Origin: JBCAXA01 sp039183535
Lineage (GTDB): Bacteria > Pseudomonadota > Gammaproteobacteria > Steroidobacterales > Woeseiaceae
Assembly: GCA_039183535.1 (NCBI GenBank)
Contig: JBCDBO010000004.1
Span: 52,563 to 116,562, forward strand
Reading direction: 5' to 3'
Length of the DNA stretch: 64,000 nucleotides
Part shown: positions 52,657-61,714 of the stretch, one piece after another
How positions within the stretch are numbered: the stretch's first letter is position 1
Layout: every line of letters begins with the position of its first letter
The notes under the pieces: model-generated
The model's database searches: none
What the model was told of the DNA's origin: nothing
Seen by the model: the letters and a program-made list of their open reading frames with translations, nothing else
Position numbers and translations under genes: made by a program

Positions 52657-53762
52657 AACTCAGCTTCGTCGATTGCCAGTTCCGCTTTACGGCTTAGTGT
52701 TTCGGAGGGAAGTTCGCCAAACTCCTGCCGATAATTGCGTGCGAAATTGCTCAGCTGGAAAAACCCCCACTCGGCGGCGATATCACCGACTGTTGCCTCC
52801 GTTGAATTGGCGCTGAGGAGTTGTTCTCGGCAATGGCGAAGCTTGGTCTTGCGGACAAACGCCATCGGGCCATAGCCGAAATACTGACGAAAGCCGGTAT
52901 GTAGGGAGCGCAGCGAGACGCCTGATACCGCAACCAGCTGTGGCATCGTTATATCTTCGCTCGCGTGTGCATTGACGAAATCAATGACTCGACCGACCGA
53001 TTCCGGTCGCTCCGACACGCGTCGAGCATCTTCGTGCGCTCGTTTAATTTCCGGCGCCGCACTAAAGAACTTGTACCAGAGCGCTTGTTCGATTTTTGCA
53101 ATCACTGTGTCCTGTAGTGTCGTATCGTCAACTTGCTCGTTGAGTACACGTAACAGAGTTCCCAAAACATAGGCAAACGTCATAAGGCGTTCATTGCCAA
53201 GATCGATCGTTAGCGCGAAAGGTTGTTCTGGCGACGCTAGCAGATCGGCGTCATCGCCAACGAACAGTTCAAAACCCGGTGCATTTAAGGCCAAGATTAG
53301 CGCTAGATGATTGGCGGAACGTTGCACGTCAAGTGTCAAACCCGCTGATAAGAAGCAAACTTGCATTGGCGAGGTTTCTATATGCGAATCGCCAATACGA
53401 TAAACGGCGGTGCCAGCTAACGGAATCGTCACTGAGTAGTGTGTTATCGGCGCCGCGGTTGATAAGCGCACTGGTCTGCTGTTGAAGGTAAGTCCAATCT
53501 GCGAATGTGACAATTTCGCGCGGTTGATTTCTATATGGCAATCGTCAATGTCGTCTGAGCAGGAAAACTGGCGGCGCTCTGCTACGGAGCTAATCGCGTC
53601 AGACGCTAGCGTAAGATCGGCACCACTGTAGATGCAGTAATCGGTCAATGGTAGTGAATTAACTGGCAGGTTCAGCAGTTTACCAACGCCCCGATGCAAC
53701 GAAACTCCATGCTCTGCGAGATTCAGTTTTGAGGCATACAACGAGTATAGGTCGTCTTTCAT
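52653..53762 (-). CDS. AraC-family transcriptional regulator
   Basis: 369 residues. The N-terminal 200 residues form a cupin-like ligand domain of the AraC_binding_2 type (PVRLSTAAPITHYSVTIPL). The C-terminal double HTH spans about 260-350, with ITMPQLVAVSGVSLRSLHTG and VGDIAAEWGFFQLSNFARNY. The latter contains the signature GF...NFARNYRQEFGELPS. It is divergent from the TBDR across 143 bases and is the first gene of its own operon, so it probably controls both arms of the locus. No clear direct-repeat site was identified. Confidence 0.9.
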   Translation of the reverse strand: MKDDLYSLYASKLNLAEHGVSLHRGVGKLLNLPVNSLPLTDYCIYSGADLTLASDAISSVAERRQFSCSDDIDDCHIEINRAKLSHSQIGLTFNSRPVRLSTAAPITHYSVTIPLAGTAVYRIGDSHIETSPMQVCFLSAGLTLDVQRSANHLALILALNAPGFELFVGDDADLLASPEQPFALTIDLGNERLMTFAYVLGTLLRVLNEQVDDTTLQDTVIAKIEQALWYKFFSAAPEIKRAHEDARRVSERPESVGRVIDFVNAHASEDITMPQLVAVSGVSLRSLHTGFRQYFGYGPMAFVRKTKLRHCREQLLSANSTEATVGDIAAEWGFFQLSNFARNYRQEFGELPSETLSRKAELAIDEAEF

Positions 53763-53905
53763 TGTGATTTATGCGAGGCGCCCACTGTTTGCACAAAATT
53801 GCTATCAAGTCGCTGATGACTTCATTTTTAGGTTAACCCACTAACTCAGCGGCCCTCTATTCTACGACAAGCATAGTTCTTGACTAACCTAGGGGGGCAA
53901 AGTCA

Positions 53906-56428
53906 ATGCTTGATTTCCTGTGGGCGCACGATTGGCGTGTAAGTCGAAGAGTTCGAGTCGCTCGTGGTGCCGGCGAAGCTAGGTGTGACGGTACGTCAAA
54001 TTTTGCCAAGTTAGCGGCAACCGCGATTTTTGCGGCTAGTATTCCTGCCGGCCAAGCGCTGGCGCAGTCTAACGCTATCGAAGAGATCGTCGTTACCGCC
54101 CGTAAGAAGGACGAAACGATTACCGATTTGCCGGCATCAGTCGCCGTACTCGGCGGTGGAGAAATGCAAACACGTGGCGTTCTAGATATTGAGTTGTTGG
54201 CAACGGCAATTCCCAACTTTTCTTACACGACGAATGTCGGTGCCTCGGACAACTTGTTCATTCGTGGGATTGGCACGGTAGGTGCCGGTCCACAATTTGA
54301 GCCGGCCGTCGGTCAGGTAATTAACGGGGTAGCCTTTTCTCGCTCACGTATCGGGCGAGCTGGCTTGATCGATACGGCCCAAGTGGAAGTATTGCGTGGG
54401 CCTCAAGGGGCTGTGACCGGACGTAACACCTCGCTAGGACTGGTCAACATCGTGCCGAATAAACCGACTGACGAATTTGAAGCATCGGTCTTTGGCAGTG
54501 TCGATTTCGAAGCGGTTGAAGGCTTTCAGCTCGAAGGTGTTTTGTCCGGCCCCATCAGCGATTCGGTGCGCGGGCGTTTAGCTGTCAACTTTAAAGACCA
54601 AGATGGACTCCTCGACAACATCAATCCAGCTGTCGGTGGCACGTCGCAAACGAAAGACGATTTTACGGTACGCGGAATCCTCGATTTCGATCTCGGCGAT
54701 CGCACCAACGTCGAATTGCTCGGTCAATTCGTCGATGCGAGCCGAGATGGAAAGTCGCGAGAGATCATTGACTGCGTCGATCCAGCAGCCTTTTTGGCAG
54801 CCATCGGCGATGACTGCGAGCTTAATCGTACCCACGTAAATCAGGCTACGTTCGCCGGTACCGATATAGCGGAAACGTTCGAAATCGAAATGACCTTTTT
54901 GACCGGTACGATCAATTTCGACGTTACCGATAGCATAGTTTTGACATCGATTACCTCGTTTACTGATACGACGATTTCCGATGTTGTCGATACCGACTTG
55001 TCGAACCGCGAGCGTTTCTTGCTGGCTAATGCCGAGGAATTTAGCCAGTTCACACAGGAAGTTCGCTTCTCTGGCGATATCTCGCCAGAGCTCGGTTTTA
55101 TTCTCGGTGGCATTTACACCGATTACGAAGTCGACTTCTATCAGAGCAGCGACGCCAACTTCACCGCCAATGCTGGTCGGCGCCATCAGATATCGCAGCA
55201 GCGTAATGAGGCGATCTCCGTGTTTGGCGATTTAACCTATGCGGCTACCGACACGGTCGATATCTCCGGTGGCGTACGGATAATTCGCGAGGACCGTGCT
55301 GGTCGCGCCGGACAAGTGCTGTCGGATTTGTATTCGTTCAGCAATGAGCGCGGCGCCTGTGGTGGCGGTTCGGGCCTGTTCGGTTGCCGTTTCTTCCCGG
55401 ATATCCCAGAGTTTGCGGCGGGCACAGTTTTCGCCGGATTGCCAGCACCAACTGGCACGTTCACTTCAGTCCCGAGTTTCGCTGGCGGACCGTTTTTCGA
55501 AACGGACGATGACGACGTGACGTGGAACGTTAACGCTAAGTGGCGCCCAACTGATAACAGCTTGTACTACGTGTCGGCTGCGACTGGTTTCAAAGCCGGG
55601 GCCTTCAATCTGCTCGCACTGAATCCTGATAACGCCCTCAATGCGCTGAATTTTTCGGCGGATCCTGAAACCAGTACAAACTTAGAGCTCGGCGGGCGGC
55701 ACACGGTCGATTTCGACAGTGCGCGCCTAAACTTCAACTGGACGTTGTATCAGCTTGAGGTTCAGGATCAGCAGTTGTCGAATCTCGATCCAGTTACGGT
55801 CGTCCAGTCGGTAGTCAATGCTGGCGAGGCCCGCTCACGCGGCTTTGAAGTAGACGGTTCGATCGTTTCGGACACGACAACCTTCGGTTATAGCCTTGCG
55901 TACACCGATGCCGAGTACACCGACTTTCCACTAGGGACCTGCTACGTCGGCCAGACCGTGCAGGCCGCGCCTGCGTCAGGGTCATTCGCTATTGGCGAGC
56001 TTGGCTCGGGGCTTTGTGGCCCGACGCTCGTTAACGGTACGGTCGTGAATGTGCAGAACAGAACGGGTACAACGCTGGTTCAAGCGCCCGAGTGGCAGGC
56101 CAATGTCAATCTGCAACGTGACTTCGCAGTCGGTGAAAATCTTGTACTAACCCCGTTCATTGAACTCCAGTTTGTCGGTGAACACTTTACCGACACCGAG
56201 TTACGCCCGGAGAGTGAGAACAGCGACTTTACATTGGTCAATGCGCGGTTAACGCTCGCCGATAGCGACGGCAAGTGGAACGTGGCGCTAGTCGGTCAAA
56301 ACTTGTCCGACGAGACGTACATCACCTTCTACAACGAATCCGGCCAGCTGACGCCATTGAGCGGTGGGTCGTTCGGGTTCCCGAATATCGGTCGACAAGT
56401 AGCGCTGCGGGCGCGCTTTAATTTCTAG
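53906..56428 (+). CDS. TonB-dependent receptor, small-molecule type
   Basis: 840 residues. ATG 53906 follows a G6 ribosome-like run; it gives an unusually long, Arg-rich N-region of about 32 residues before the hydrophobic part (FAKLAATAIFAASIPAG), with cleavage after ALA. EEIVVTARKKDETITDLPAS is the TonB box and plug start; VEVLRGPQGAVTGRNTSLG is the plug signature. The C-terminus ends in Phe-Asn-Phe, as outer-membrane barrels do. This receptor subtype usually serves small hydrophobic or aromatic substrates. The MFS and sulfatase genes follow in the same direction. Confidence 0.9.
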   Translation: MLDFLWAHDWRVSRRVRVARGAGEARCDGTSNFAKLAATAIFAASIPAGQALAQSNAIEEIVVTARKKDETITDLPASVAVLGGGEMQTRGVLDIELLATAIPNFSYTTNVGASDNLFIRGIGTVGAGPQFEPAVGQVINGVAFSRSRIGRAGLIDTAQVEVLRGPQGAVTGRNTSLGLVNIVPNKPTDEFEASVFGSVDFEAVEGFQLEGVLSGPISDSVRGRLAVNFKDQDGLLDNINPAVGGTSQTKDDFTVRGILDFDLGDRTNVELLGQFVDASRDGKSREIIDCVDPAAFLAAIGDDCELNRTHVNQATFAGTDIAETFEIEMTFLTGTINFDVTDSIVLTSITSFTDTTISDVVDTDLSNRERFLLANAEEFSQFTQEVRFSGDISPELGFILGGIYTDYEVDFYQSSDANFTANAGRRHQISQQRNEAISVFGDLTYAATDTVDISGGVRIIREDRAGRAGQVLSDLYSFSNERGACGGGSGLFGCRFFPDIPEFAAGTVFAGLPAPTGTFTSVPSFAGGPFFETDDDDVTWNVNAKWRPTDNSLYYVSAATGFKAGAFNLLALNPDNALNALNFSADPETSTNLELGGRHTVDFDSARLNFNWTLYQLEVQDQQLSNLDPVTVVQSVVNAGEARSRGFEVDGSIVSDTTTFGYSLAYTDAEYTDFPLGTCYVGQTVQAAPASGSFAIGELGSGLCGPTLVNGTVVNVQNRTGTTLVQAPEWQANVNLQRDFAVGENLVLTPFIELQFVGEHFTDTELRPESENSDFTLVNARLTLADSDGKWNVALVGQNLSDETYITFYNESGQLTPLSGGSFGFPNIGRQVALRARFNF

Positions 56429-56489
56429 GACTCGCTAACCGTTCTACACAATTCCGATTCGGGTTTAAGGTGCGATTCTCGATTAGCTG

Positions 56490-56532
56490 GCAACGCACGT
56501 CCTCGAACGAACGTTCGAGGATAGTGCGTTGC
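56490..56532 (+). repeat. Large two-part hairpin between TBDR and MFS genes
   Basis: GCAACGCAC (56490-56498) pairs with GTGCGTTGC (56524-56532), and inside it CCTCGAACG (56501-56509) pairs with CGTTCGAGG (56512-56520). Small bulges (GT and ATA) separate the 9+9 base pairs. There is no T tail. It ends one base before the proposed MFS start, so it may attenuate, protect the upstream mRNA or lower MFS translation. Confidence 0.6.
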
Positions 56533-56533
56533 G

Positions 56534-57847
56534 GTGGTAAGACGTGTGGCTGAAACAATTCGGCAATTACTTGATGAGTCAAAACTCTCTGCTACGCAGG
56601 TCCTTGTTCTAGCTGTCTGCTTTTTTCTTAATATGCTCGACGGCATGGATGTGTTGGCGATCTCGTTTGCAGCGCCGGCCATTTCTGACGCATGGTCGAT
56701 TTCGCCCGAGTCGCTCGGAGTTGTTTTCAGCGCCGCATTAGTTGGTATGACGGTTGGTGCTGTGTTTCTGTCGCCCTACAGCGATGTCATTGGTCGTCGC
56801 AAGGTTGTCCTGGCTAGTTTGGTCATGATCGCGCTAGGTATGCTCGCGACATCGCGGGCGACATCGATTACGGAGTTAGTCGTTTTGCGATTTGCCGCCG
56901 GTTTGGGCATCGGTTCGATGCTGGCGAGCATGACGTCGCTTGTTTCCGAGTACGCTCCAGACCGGTTACGAAACGTATTTGTTCTTATACTTCATGCCGG
57001 TTATCCCATCGGTGCAATGTTGGCGGGGTTCGTCGCCGCCGAAATCTTGCCAGCCTACGGCTGGCAATCGCTGTTCGTTTTCGCCGGGTGTGCGACCTTG
57101 CTAGCCTTGCCGGTAGTTTTCTTTCTGCTCCCCGAATCTTTGGAGTTTCTGTCAAAGCGACAACCAAAAGACTCGTTGGCGAAGATTAACCGCGTGCTGA
57201 CAAAAATGGGTCACGTGCGGTTGAGCGAGTTGCCCGAGAAAACGGGGTCCGATTCAAGCCGGACGACGTCAGTCCGTACGCTGTTTAACGACCACCTGCG
57301 TGTTCGTACCGTCCGTTTGTGGCTGAGCTTTTTCATGAGCTTCGCCACGTTGTATTTCTTGTTGAGTTGGGTCGTTAAACTGGCCATCGATTCGGGTCTG
57401 CCACTGACCAGCGCAATTTATGCGGGTGTCTGCCTAAATCTTGGTGCCTTCTTCGGCTCCCTTGGTCTCGGGGCGCTCTCCAATCGATTCGGGTTAATGA
57501 GAGTGATCGCAACGTTTTTCGTTTTCGGCGGGCTGTTTATCGTTGTCTATGGCTCTGCTGATGTCGGTGTGCTCTGGAAGCTCATCCTCGTGTTTATTCT
57601 GATGTTCTTCGTTCAAGGTGCTTTTACCGGACTGTATGCAGTGGCTGCACGCTTGTACGACACCGAAATTCGCACGACCGGCGTTGGCTGGGCCATCGGA
57701 GCTGGCCGCTTGGGCGCCATTTTCGGCCCGATCACAGCCGGCGTGATTCTTGGCGCTGGCATCACGATCAGTTGGACGTTCGCTGTGTTCGCGCTGCCAA
57801 TGTTGTTGGCAGCGTTTATTGTCTTGCAAATTCGGCTGGCGGAATAG
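56534..57847 (+). CDS. MFS transporter, aromatic acid:H+ symporter-like
   Basis: 437 residues with twelve helices. NMLDGMDVLAISFAAPAISD in helix 1 is the signature of the AAHS family (PcaK, MhpT, VanK-like), which carries aromatic acids. SDVIGRRKVVLASLVM is the cytoplasmic loop-2 motif; RFAAGLGIGSMLASMTSLVSEY lies in helices 4-5. The start is taken as GTG 56534; GTG 56546 is an alternative. It lies between a TBDR and a sulfatase, so it may import the desulfated or the intact aryl compound. Substrate inferred, not shown. Confidence 0.88.
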   Translation: MVRRVAETIRQLLDESKLSATQVLVLAVCFFLNMLDGMDVLAISFAAPAISDAWSISPESLGVVFSAALVGMTVGAVFLSPYSDVIGRRKVVLASLVMIALGMLATSRATSITELVVLRFAAGLGIGSMLASMTSLVSEYAPDRLRNVFVLILHAGYPIGAMLAGFVAAEILPAYGWQSLFVFAGCATLLALPVVFFLLPESLEFLSKRQPKDSLAKINRVLTKMGHVRLSELPEKTGSDSSRTTSVRTLFNDHLRVRTVRLWLSFFMSFATLYFLLSWVVKLAIDSGLPLTSAIYAGVCLNLGAFFGSLGLGALSNRFGLMRVIATFFVFGGLFIVVYGSADVGVLWKLILVFILMFFVQGAFTGLYAVAARLYDTEIRTTGVGWAIGAGRLGAIFGPITAGVILGAGITISWTFAVFALPMLLAAFIVLQIRLAE

Positions 57848-57852
57848 CACGT

Positions 57853-59514
57853 ATGACGCGGTCGTTAGCACTGGTGCTGTCGACAATACTGTTTGCGGCT
57901 TGTGGAACAGAAAAACCGTTGCCTGCGGTCTCTGACAACAGGCCGAACATCTTACTCATTGTTGCCGACGATTTAGGCTACTCGGACCTTGGCGTCTACG
58001 GCAGCGAGATCGAGACACCGATAATCGACTCGCTGGCGTCAAGCGGTACGGTATTGACAAACTTTTACGCGGCGCCGACTTGTTCACCATCACGCGCCAT
58101 GTTGCTGACGGGTATCGACAGTCATCGTGTGGGACTCGGTACGATGATGGAGCGCCGCACTGATGTGCATGTCGGCCGGCCCGGCTACGAGGGTCAACTG
58201 CGCACGGATGTACTGACTATTGCGGAGCGCTTGCGCACAACTGGCTATCGCACGTATATGGCTGGCAAATGGCACCTCGGCCATACTGCTGAAACGAATC
58301 CGGCGGCACGCGGCTTTGATCGCTCGTTTGCACTGCTCGACGGCGGTGCGTTCCATATGAACAGTAGACCGCAAGCGAATCCGGTGCTTAGCGGTATCGA
58401 TGTGGCTAGGTACACCGAAGACGGGCGACCCGTAGCACTGCCGGATAACTACTACTCAACCCAGCACTTTACCGATCGACTGCTCACCTACATCGGTGAC
58501 TTGAGCGGGCGACGCAAGCCTTTTTTCGCCTACTTAGCGTTCACCGCACCGCATTTCCCGTTGCAGGCGCCGGCCGAATCGATCGCACGCCAGGCCGGCC
58601 GTTACGATGCTGGCTACGAGGCCATCGACACAGCCCGTCTGGAACGGATGCGCGCACTCGGTGTTCTCTCGTCATCGTTCTCTCGGCCGATGCTCAGCGC
58701 CTCGATGCCATGGCGCGATCTATCGACCGACGCGCAAGCACGTGAGGCCCGCCGCATGGAAGTCTATGCCGCGATGATTGCCGATGTGGACCGCCATATC
58801 GGTAGGGTCATTGATCATCTACGCGCGCGCGGTGAGCTCGATAACACCTACATTTTTGTCCTCAGTGACAACGGACCGGAAGGCCGAAATGTCTCGCAAG
58901 CCATCCCGTCAATCGGCGAATGGCCGGAACGTTGCTGCGATAACACGATCGACAACCTCGGCGCTGCCAATTCGTTCATCTGGCTTGGCGAAAACTGGGG
59001 GCGAGTCAGCGCTGCACCATTCCGAGGTCAAAAAGGCAATACGACCGACGGTGGCTTGCGGGTCCCGGCGATCGTCTCCCACAGTGGCTCAGACTTTGCA
59101 CATCGTTACAGCGACGCGTTTGTCACCATCCGGGATATTTTGCCAACCATATTGGACATCGCAACGGTCGGCATCGATACGTCTGCGGAACGGGTTGGGC
59201 CGATACCAACCGGCGCATCGTTATTGCCGTATCTCACTGGTTCGTCGGCAACGGTCCACGACACCGATTACACGGCTGCCTGGGAGCTCAGCGGTCGGCG
59301 CGCCGTTAAACGCGGCAGTTGGAAACTTGTCTGGGATTGGGATTCGTTCGGGTTGCGCGATTGGGCGCTCTACGATACCGCCCGGGATCCGGGCGAGCGC
59401 GACGATGTCCGCGAGCAACAGCCCGAGATCTTTCGTGAGCTGCAATCAGCGTGGGCAGCCTACGTGCGCGAGCAAGGTGTCTATGTCGCTCCGTCACCAA
59501 TCGAGGTTCAGTAG
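57853..59514 (+). CDS. AtsA-type sulfatase (S1 family), lipoprotein, canonical FGly motif
   Basis: 553 residues from ATG 57853; lipobox LFAAC (Cys17). PNILLIVADDLGYSDLGVYG gives the metal aspartates, CSPSRAMLLTG at Cys77 is a textbook formylglycine motif, GKWHLGHTA and LSDNGPEG complete the active site. It shares the overall plan of the first sulfatase but is clearly diverged, so they are old paralogues, not a recent copy. It follows the MFS gene by five bases, in one operon with the TBDR. A matching sulfatase-maturation (FGE or anSME) gene is not in the window. Confidence 0.92.
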   Translation: MTRSLALVLSTILFAACGTEKPLPAVSDNRPNILLIVADDLGYSDLGVYGSEIETPIIDSLASSGTVLTNFYAAPTCSPSRAMLLTGIDSHRVGLGTMMERRTDVHVGRPGYEGQLRTDVLTIAERLRTTGYRTYMAGKWHLGHTAETNPAARGFDRSFALLDGGAFHMNSRPQANPVLSGIDVARYTEDGRPVALPDNYYSTQHFTDRLLTYIGDLSGRRKPFFAYLAFTAPHFPLQAPAESIARQAGRYDAGYEAIDTARLERMRALGVLSSSFSRPMLSASMPWRDLSTDAQAREARRMEVYAAMIADVDRHIGRVIDHLRARGELDNTYIFVLSDNGPEGRNVSQAIPSIGEWPERCCDNTIDNLGAANSFIWLGENWGRVSAAPFRGQKGNTTDGGLRVPAIVSHSGSDFAHRYSDAFVTIRDILPTILDIATVGIDTSAERVGPIPTGASLLPYLTGSSATVHDTDYTAAWELSGRRAVKRGSWKLVWDWDSFGLRDWALYDTARDPGERDDVREQQPEIFRELQSAWAAYVREQGVYVAPSPIEVQ

Positions 59515-59560
59515 GCCTCGCGTTTAACGATCGGTTGTTCGGTCGCCTATAGTTTTCTTC

Positions 59561-59581
59561 GCCTTACATCCGGTGTGAGGC
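59561..59581 (+). terminator. Weak stem-loop after the sulfatase
   Basis: GCCTTACA (59561-59568) pairs with TGTGAGGC (59574-59581), with one G-T wobble, around TCCGG. No T run follows, so only a weak or Rho-assisted terminator role is likely. Confidence 0.3.
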
Positions 59582-59638
59582 TATGTCTTGGAAGTCGACG
59601 ACTGGCCATCCGTTACGCACTGCAGGATGATACGTAAC

Positions 59639-59806
59639 TCAGAAATCCAAGCGAACGACGACTTGCTCTGATGCACCAGCGCGACCCGCATTGAGCGTTG
59701 CGATGGCGGCGCCACGCTCAAGAATGCGTGAATCACCGCGTTGCCAGCGGTCCCACATCAGTGACTTTTCAGCTTGTGTGTAATGACGTCTCTTTCGCGT
59801 ACTCAT
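59639..59806 (-). pseudogene. IS30-like transposase 5' fragment
   Basis: The start MSTRKRRHYTQAEKSLMW followed by DRWQRGD has the form of the beginning of IS30-family transposases, whose first helix reads R-x-Y-T-x-x-E/Q-K-x-x-M/I-W-x-x-W. A strong AGGAGG lies nine bases upstream. After GDSR the expected IARLF-type continuation is absent, and the frame ends after 55 residues with unrelated sequence. It is thus a truncated relic, or a short unrelated protein that happens to match. No terminal inverted repeats were found. Confidence 0.4.
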
Positions 59807-59954
59807 CTGCAACATCCTCCTCGCTACGCTGGTAGAGTCTAGGTGTTGCAACGACCCATAGAATCCACAGCCGATCGCAGCCGTTTATCTGGTGTATAAC
59901 GCGGTGTGCGTCGTCATCAACCACGAAAAATTGAAACATATTAATGAGGTACTC

Positions 59955-60536
59955 GTGACAGACAGAAAAATCGGTAGACGAGATGTGCTGACCGCGAGTT
60001 TATCCGCAGCGTGTTTCTCGGCGGTTGCGGCTTGCGGCGAAGCACGAGCAGATGCCCAACATCAGCCGGCGCTGTACAGGACACAAGACCCTTCGGAGTT
60101 AAAGGCCGCAGTAGCAACGATACTGGCGCTGGACGTTCACGGTGTTTTGGCGACAGTCGATACTAACGGTATGCCGCGATTACGATCGATGTCAGTAAAT
60201 GCGTCGGACGACTTCGGTCGATTTTGGATGGCGACTCGACCTGGCAGCAGGAAACTGGACCAAATCGCCGCAAATGAAAAGGCGACACTTCACTTTGTCG
60301 ATACGGAGCAGTGGGGATACGTTACCTTCATGGGGACGATCGCCACTTACACAGACCCTAAAGTTATCGATGAGCATTTCTTTTTCTACGACGAGCTTCG
60401 GGAGCAACTGTTCCCTGAGTATCCGGACGATGTAGTGATGCTTGCGTTATCGACCGAATGGCTGGAAATCGCTGGCAGAGGCGTCAGAGTGAGGCCGATG
60501 ACCTGGCAGCCACAGGGATTGCGTGTATCTGGCTGA
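59955..60536 (+). CDS. Pyridoxamine 5'-phosphate oxidase-fold protein with Tat-type signal
   Basis: 193 residues from GTG 59955, preceded by GAGGT. The N-terminus has twin arginines (GRRDVLTASLSAACFSA) and a lipobox-like AVAAC, so it is probably exported folded by Tat and lipid-anchored. The rest (GVLATVDTNGMPRLRSMSVN, KATLHFVDTEQWGYVTFMG) is a PPOX/FMN-binding split barrel of general-stress type. The exported position suggests a flavin- or F420-like cofactor enzyme in the periplasm. Substrate unknown; not the vitamin B6 enzyme itself. Confidence 0.78.
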   Translation: MTDRKIGRRDVLTASLSAACFSAVAACGEARADAQHQPALYRTQDPSELKAAVATILALDVHGVLATVDTNGMPRLRSMSVNASDDFGRFWMATRPGSRKLDQIAANEKATLHFVDTEQWGYVTFMGTIATYTDPKVIDEHFFFYDELREQLFPEYPDDVVMLALSTEWLEIAGRGVRVRPMTWQPQGLRVSG

Positions 60537-60719
60537 ACGGCGGCCTGCGACCGAGTCCGGCAGCCCAAACTGTCTGCCGTAGGCTGGCAAAATTCGGCCC
60601 GTTTCGCGCCCTCGATGAACCGACGTATCAATGTCTCAGCCAATGTGACTGCTTCTGGACAGCACGATTAGAGCAGAAACGTGCAGCGTTCCGGCGCAGG
60701 TTTTCTGTGAGTCATTCCG

Positions 60720-61454
60720 TTGCAAAAAGAACAGAAGGTGCAGCGAACAGCGAATAACTCCGTAGAGTCAAAGCTAGGTGGATTGCTATTAATCACGGGT
60801 TCACTACTAACAGTGATCTGTATTTCGCTTGAAGTATCTGTGGAATGGTGGTCTTTCTGGTACGAAATCCAGCGAACGGACTATGAAGCGGGGGCTTTTC
60901 TCTATGAACACTGGGCAGTCATGAGCCCGATTTGGGCGTTGTCTTTACTAGGGAATGTGCTACTGGCTACGGCTTCTTTGTTGTTATTGAAGAACACCGG
61001 TTCAGGTAACTACGGCGCTGTAAGCATAGGTTGGGCCATCTACTTCCTTGGAACGCTGGCTTTGGCGCTCTCGTTTGCCGTAAGTGTCGGTGGCTATCAT
61101 CCGGCGCTTGCCGTCATCAATGAACAGCCAGCGCTTTTCGAAACGATACGGGGCGTAGCCTTGTTCTTGTTCAACTTGGGCATGCCAACGTTGTTTATTC
61201 CGCTGGCCGTCTTATTCCAGCAAGGATTCGCCAGGGATGGCTTTGTGCCCCGTTATCTGGCCATCGTCGCTGGTGTTCTTATCGTCGCGGTACTTCTCTT
61301 GACTGTCGTTGGGTGGACAAGCTCCGCTGCGTTCGCCGTAGTCGTGATTCTAGCTACCGCGCTTCTTGGCATTGCGTATTCTCGACCTATTTTCGCTAGC
61401 AGAGACGTGATGCCCGTCGCCTGCGCTTGGCCTGTAGCCGATGCAGAGTCTTAG
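60720..61454 (+). CDS. Six-helix integral membrane protein, unknown family
   Basis: 244 residues if TTG 60720 is the start; a GTG at 60738 is an alternative. Helices are near residues 18-40, 65-90, 100-125, 140-165, 180-200 and 205-225, with short loops and a conserved-looking WWSFWYEIQ segment after the first. It lies 183 bases after the PPOX gene on the same strand. I do not recognise a named family. Confidence 0.7.
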   Translation: MQKEQKVQRTANNSVESKLGGLLLITGSLLTVICISLEVSVEWWSFWYEIQRTDYEAGAFLYEHWAVMSPIWALSLLGNVLLATASLLLLKNTGSGNYGAVSIGWAIYFLGTLALALSFAVSVGGYHPALAVINEQPALFETIRGVALFLFNLGMPTLFIPLAVLFQQGFARDGFVPRYLAIVAGVLIVAVLLLTVVGWTSSAAFAVVVILATALLGIAYSRPIFASRDVMPVACAWPVADAES

Positions 61455-61714
61455 TCGACACGTTCCCTGAACGACCGTTTGGGGCGCGGCCGATGAGTTG
61501 CAGTCTGGTCTTTTTGATTGCACCAACTGGGGTCGAGGGTGGCATGTATTCAATGGCTTAAGAACGTTTTTCTGACAGCTCTAGTTCCAAACCGCATTCG
61601 CGCGTCCGTCCTGTTGGTCGAGGCAAGGGATGCCGTGTCCAGGCATAATAGCGTTTCCAAGCGAGGAGTCGCTGCCGGCAAAAGAACAGCAACGCAGGAG
61701 ATACAGAGCCCACC

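Larger units (their letters stand above)
59515..59954. other. Gap of 440 bases after the sulfatase operon
   Basis: It contains a short stem-loop and a truncated transposase-like fragment, listed separately. Otherwise nothing recognisable. Confidence 0.5.

Noticed and set aside
54578..55186. Minus-strand frame of about 200 codons opposite the TonB receptor
   Set aside because: It is antisense to a well-supported receptor, with no ribosome site or recognisable domain.
57853..59514. Idea that the two sulfatases are a recent tandem duplication
   Set aside because: They differ widely outside the active-site motifs, including the formylglycine site, and lie in opposite operons, so they are old paralogues.
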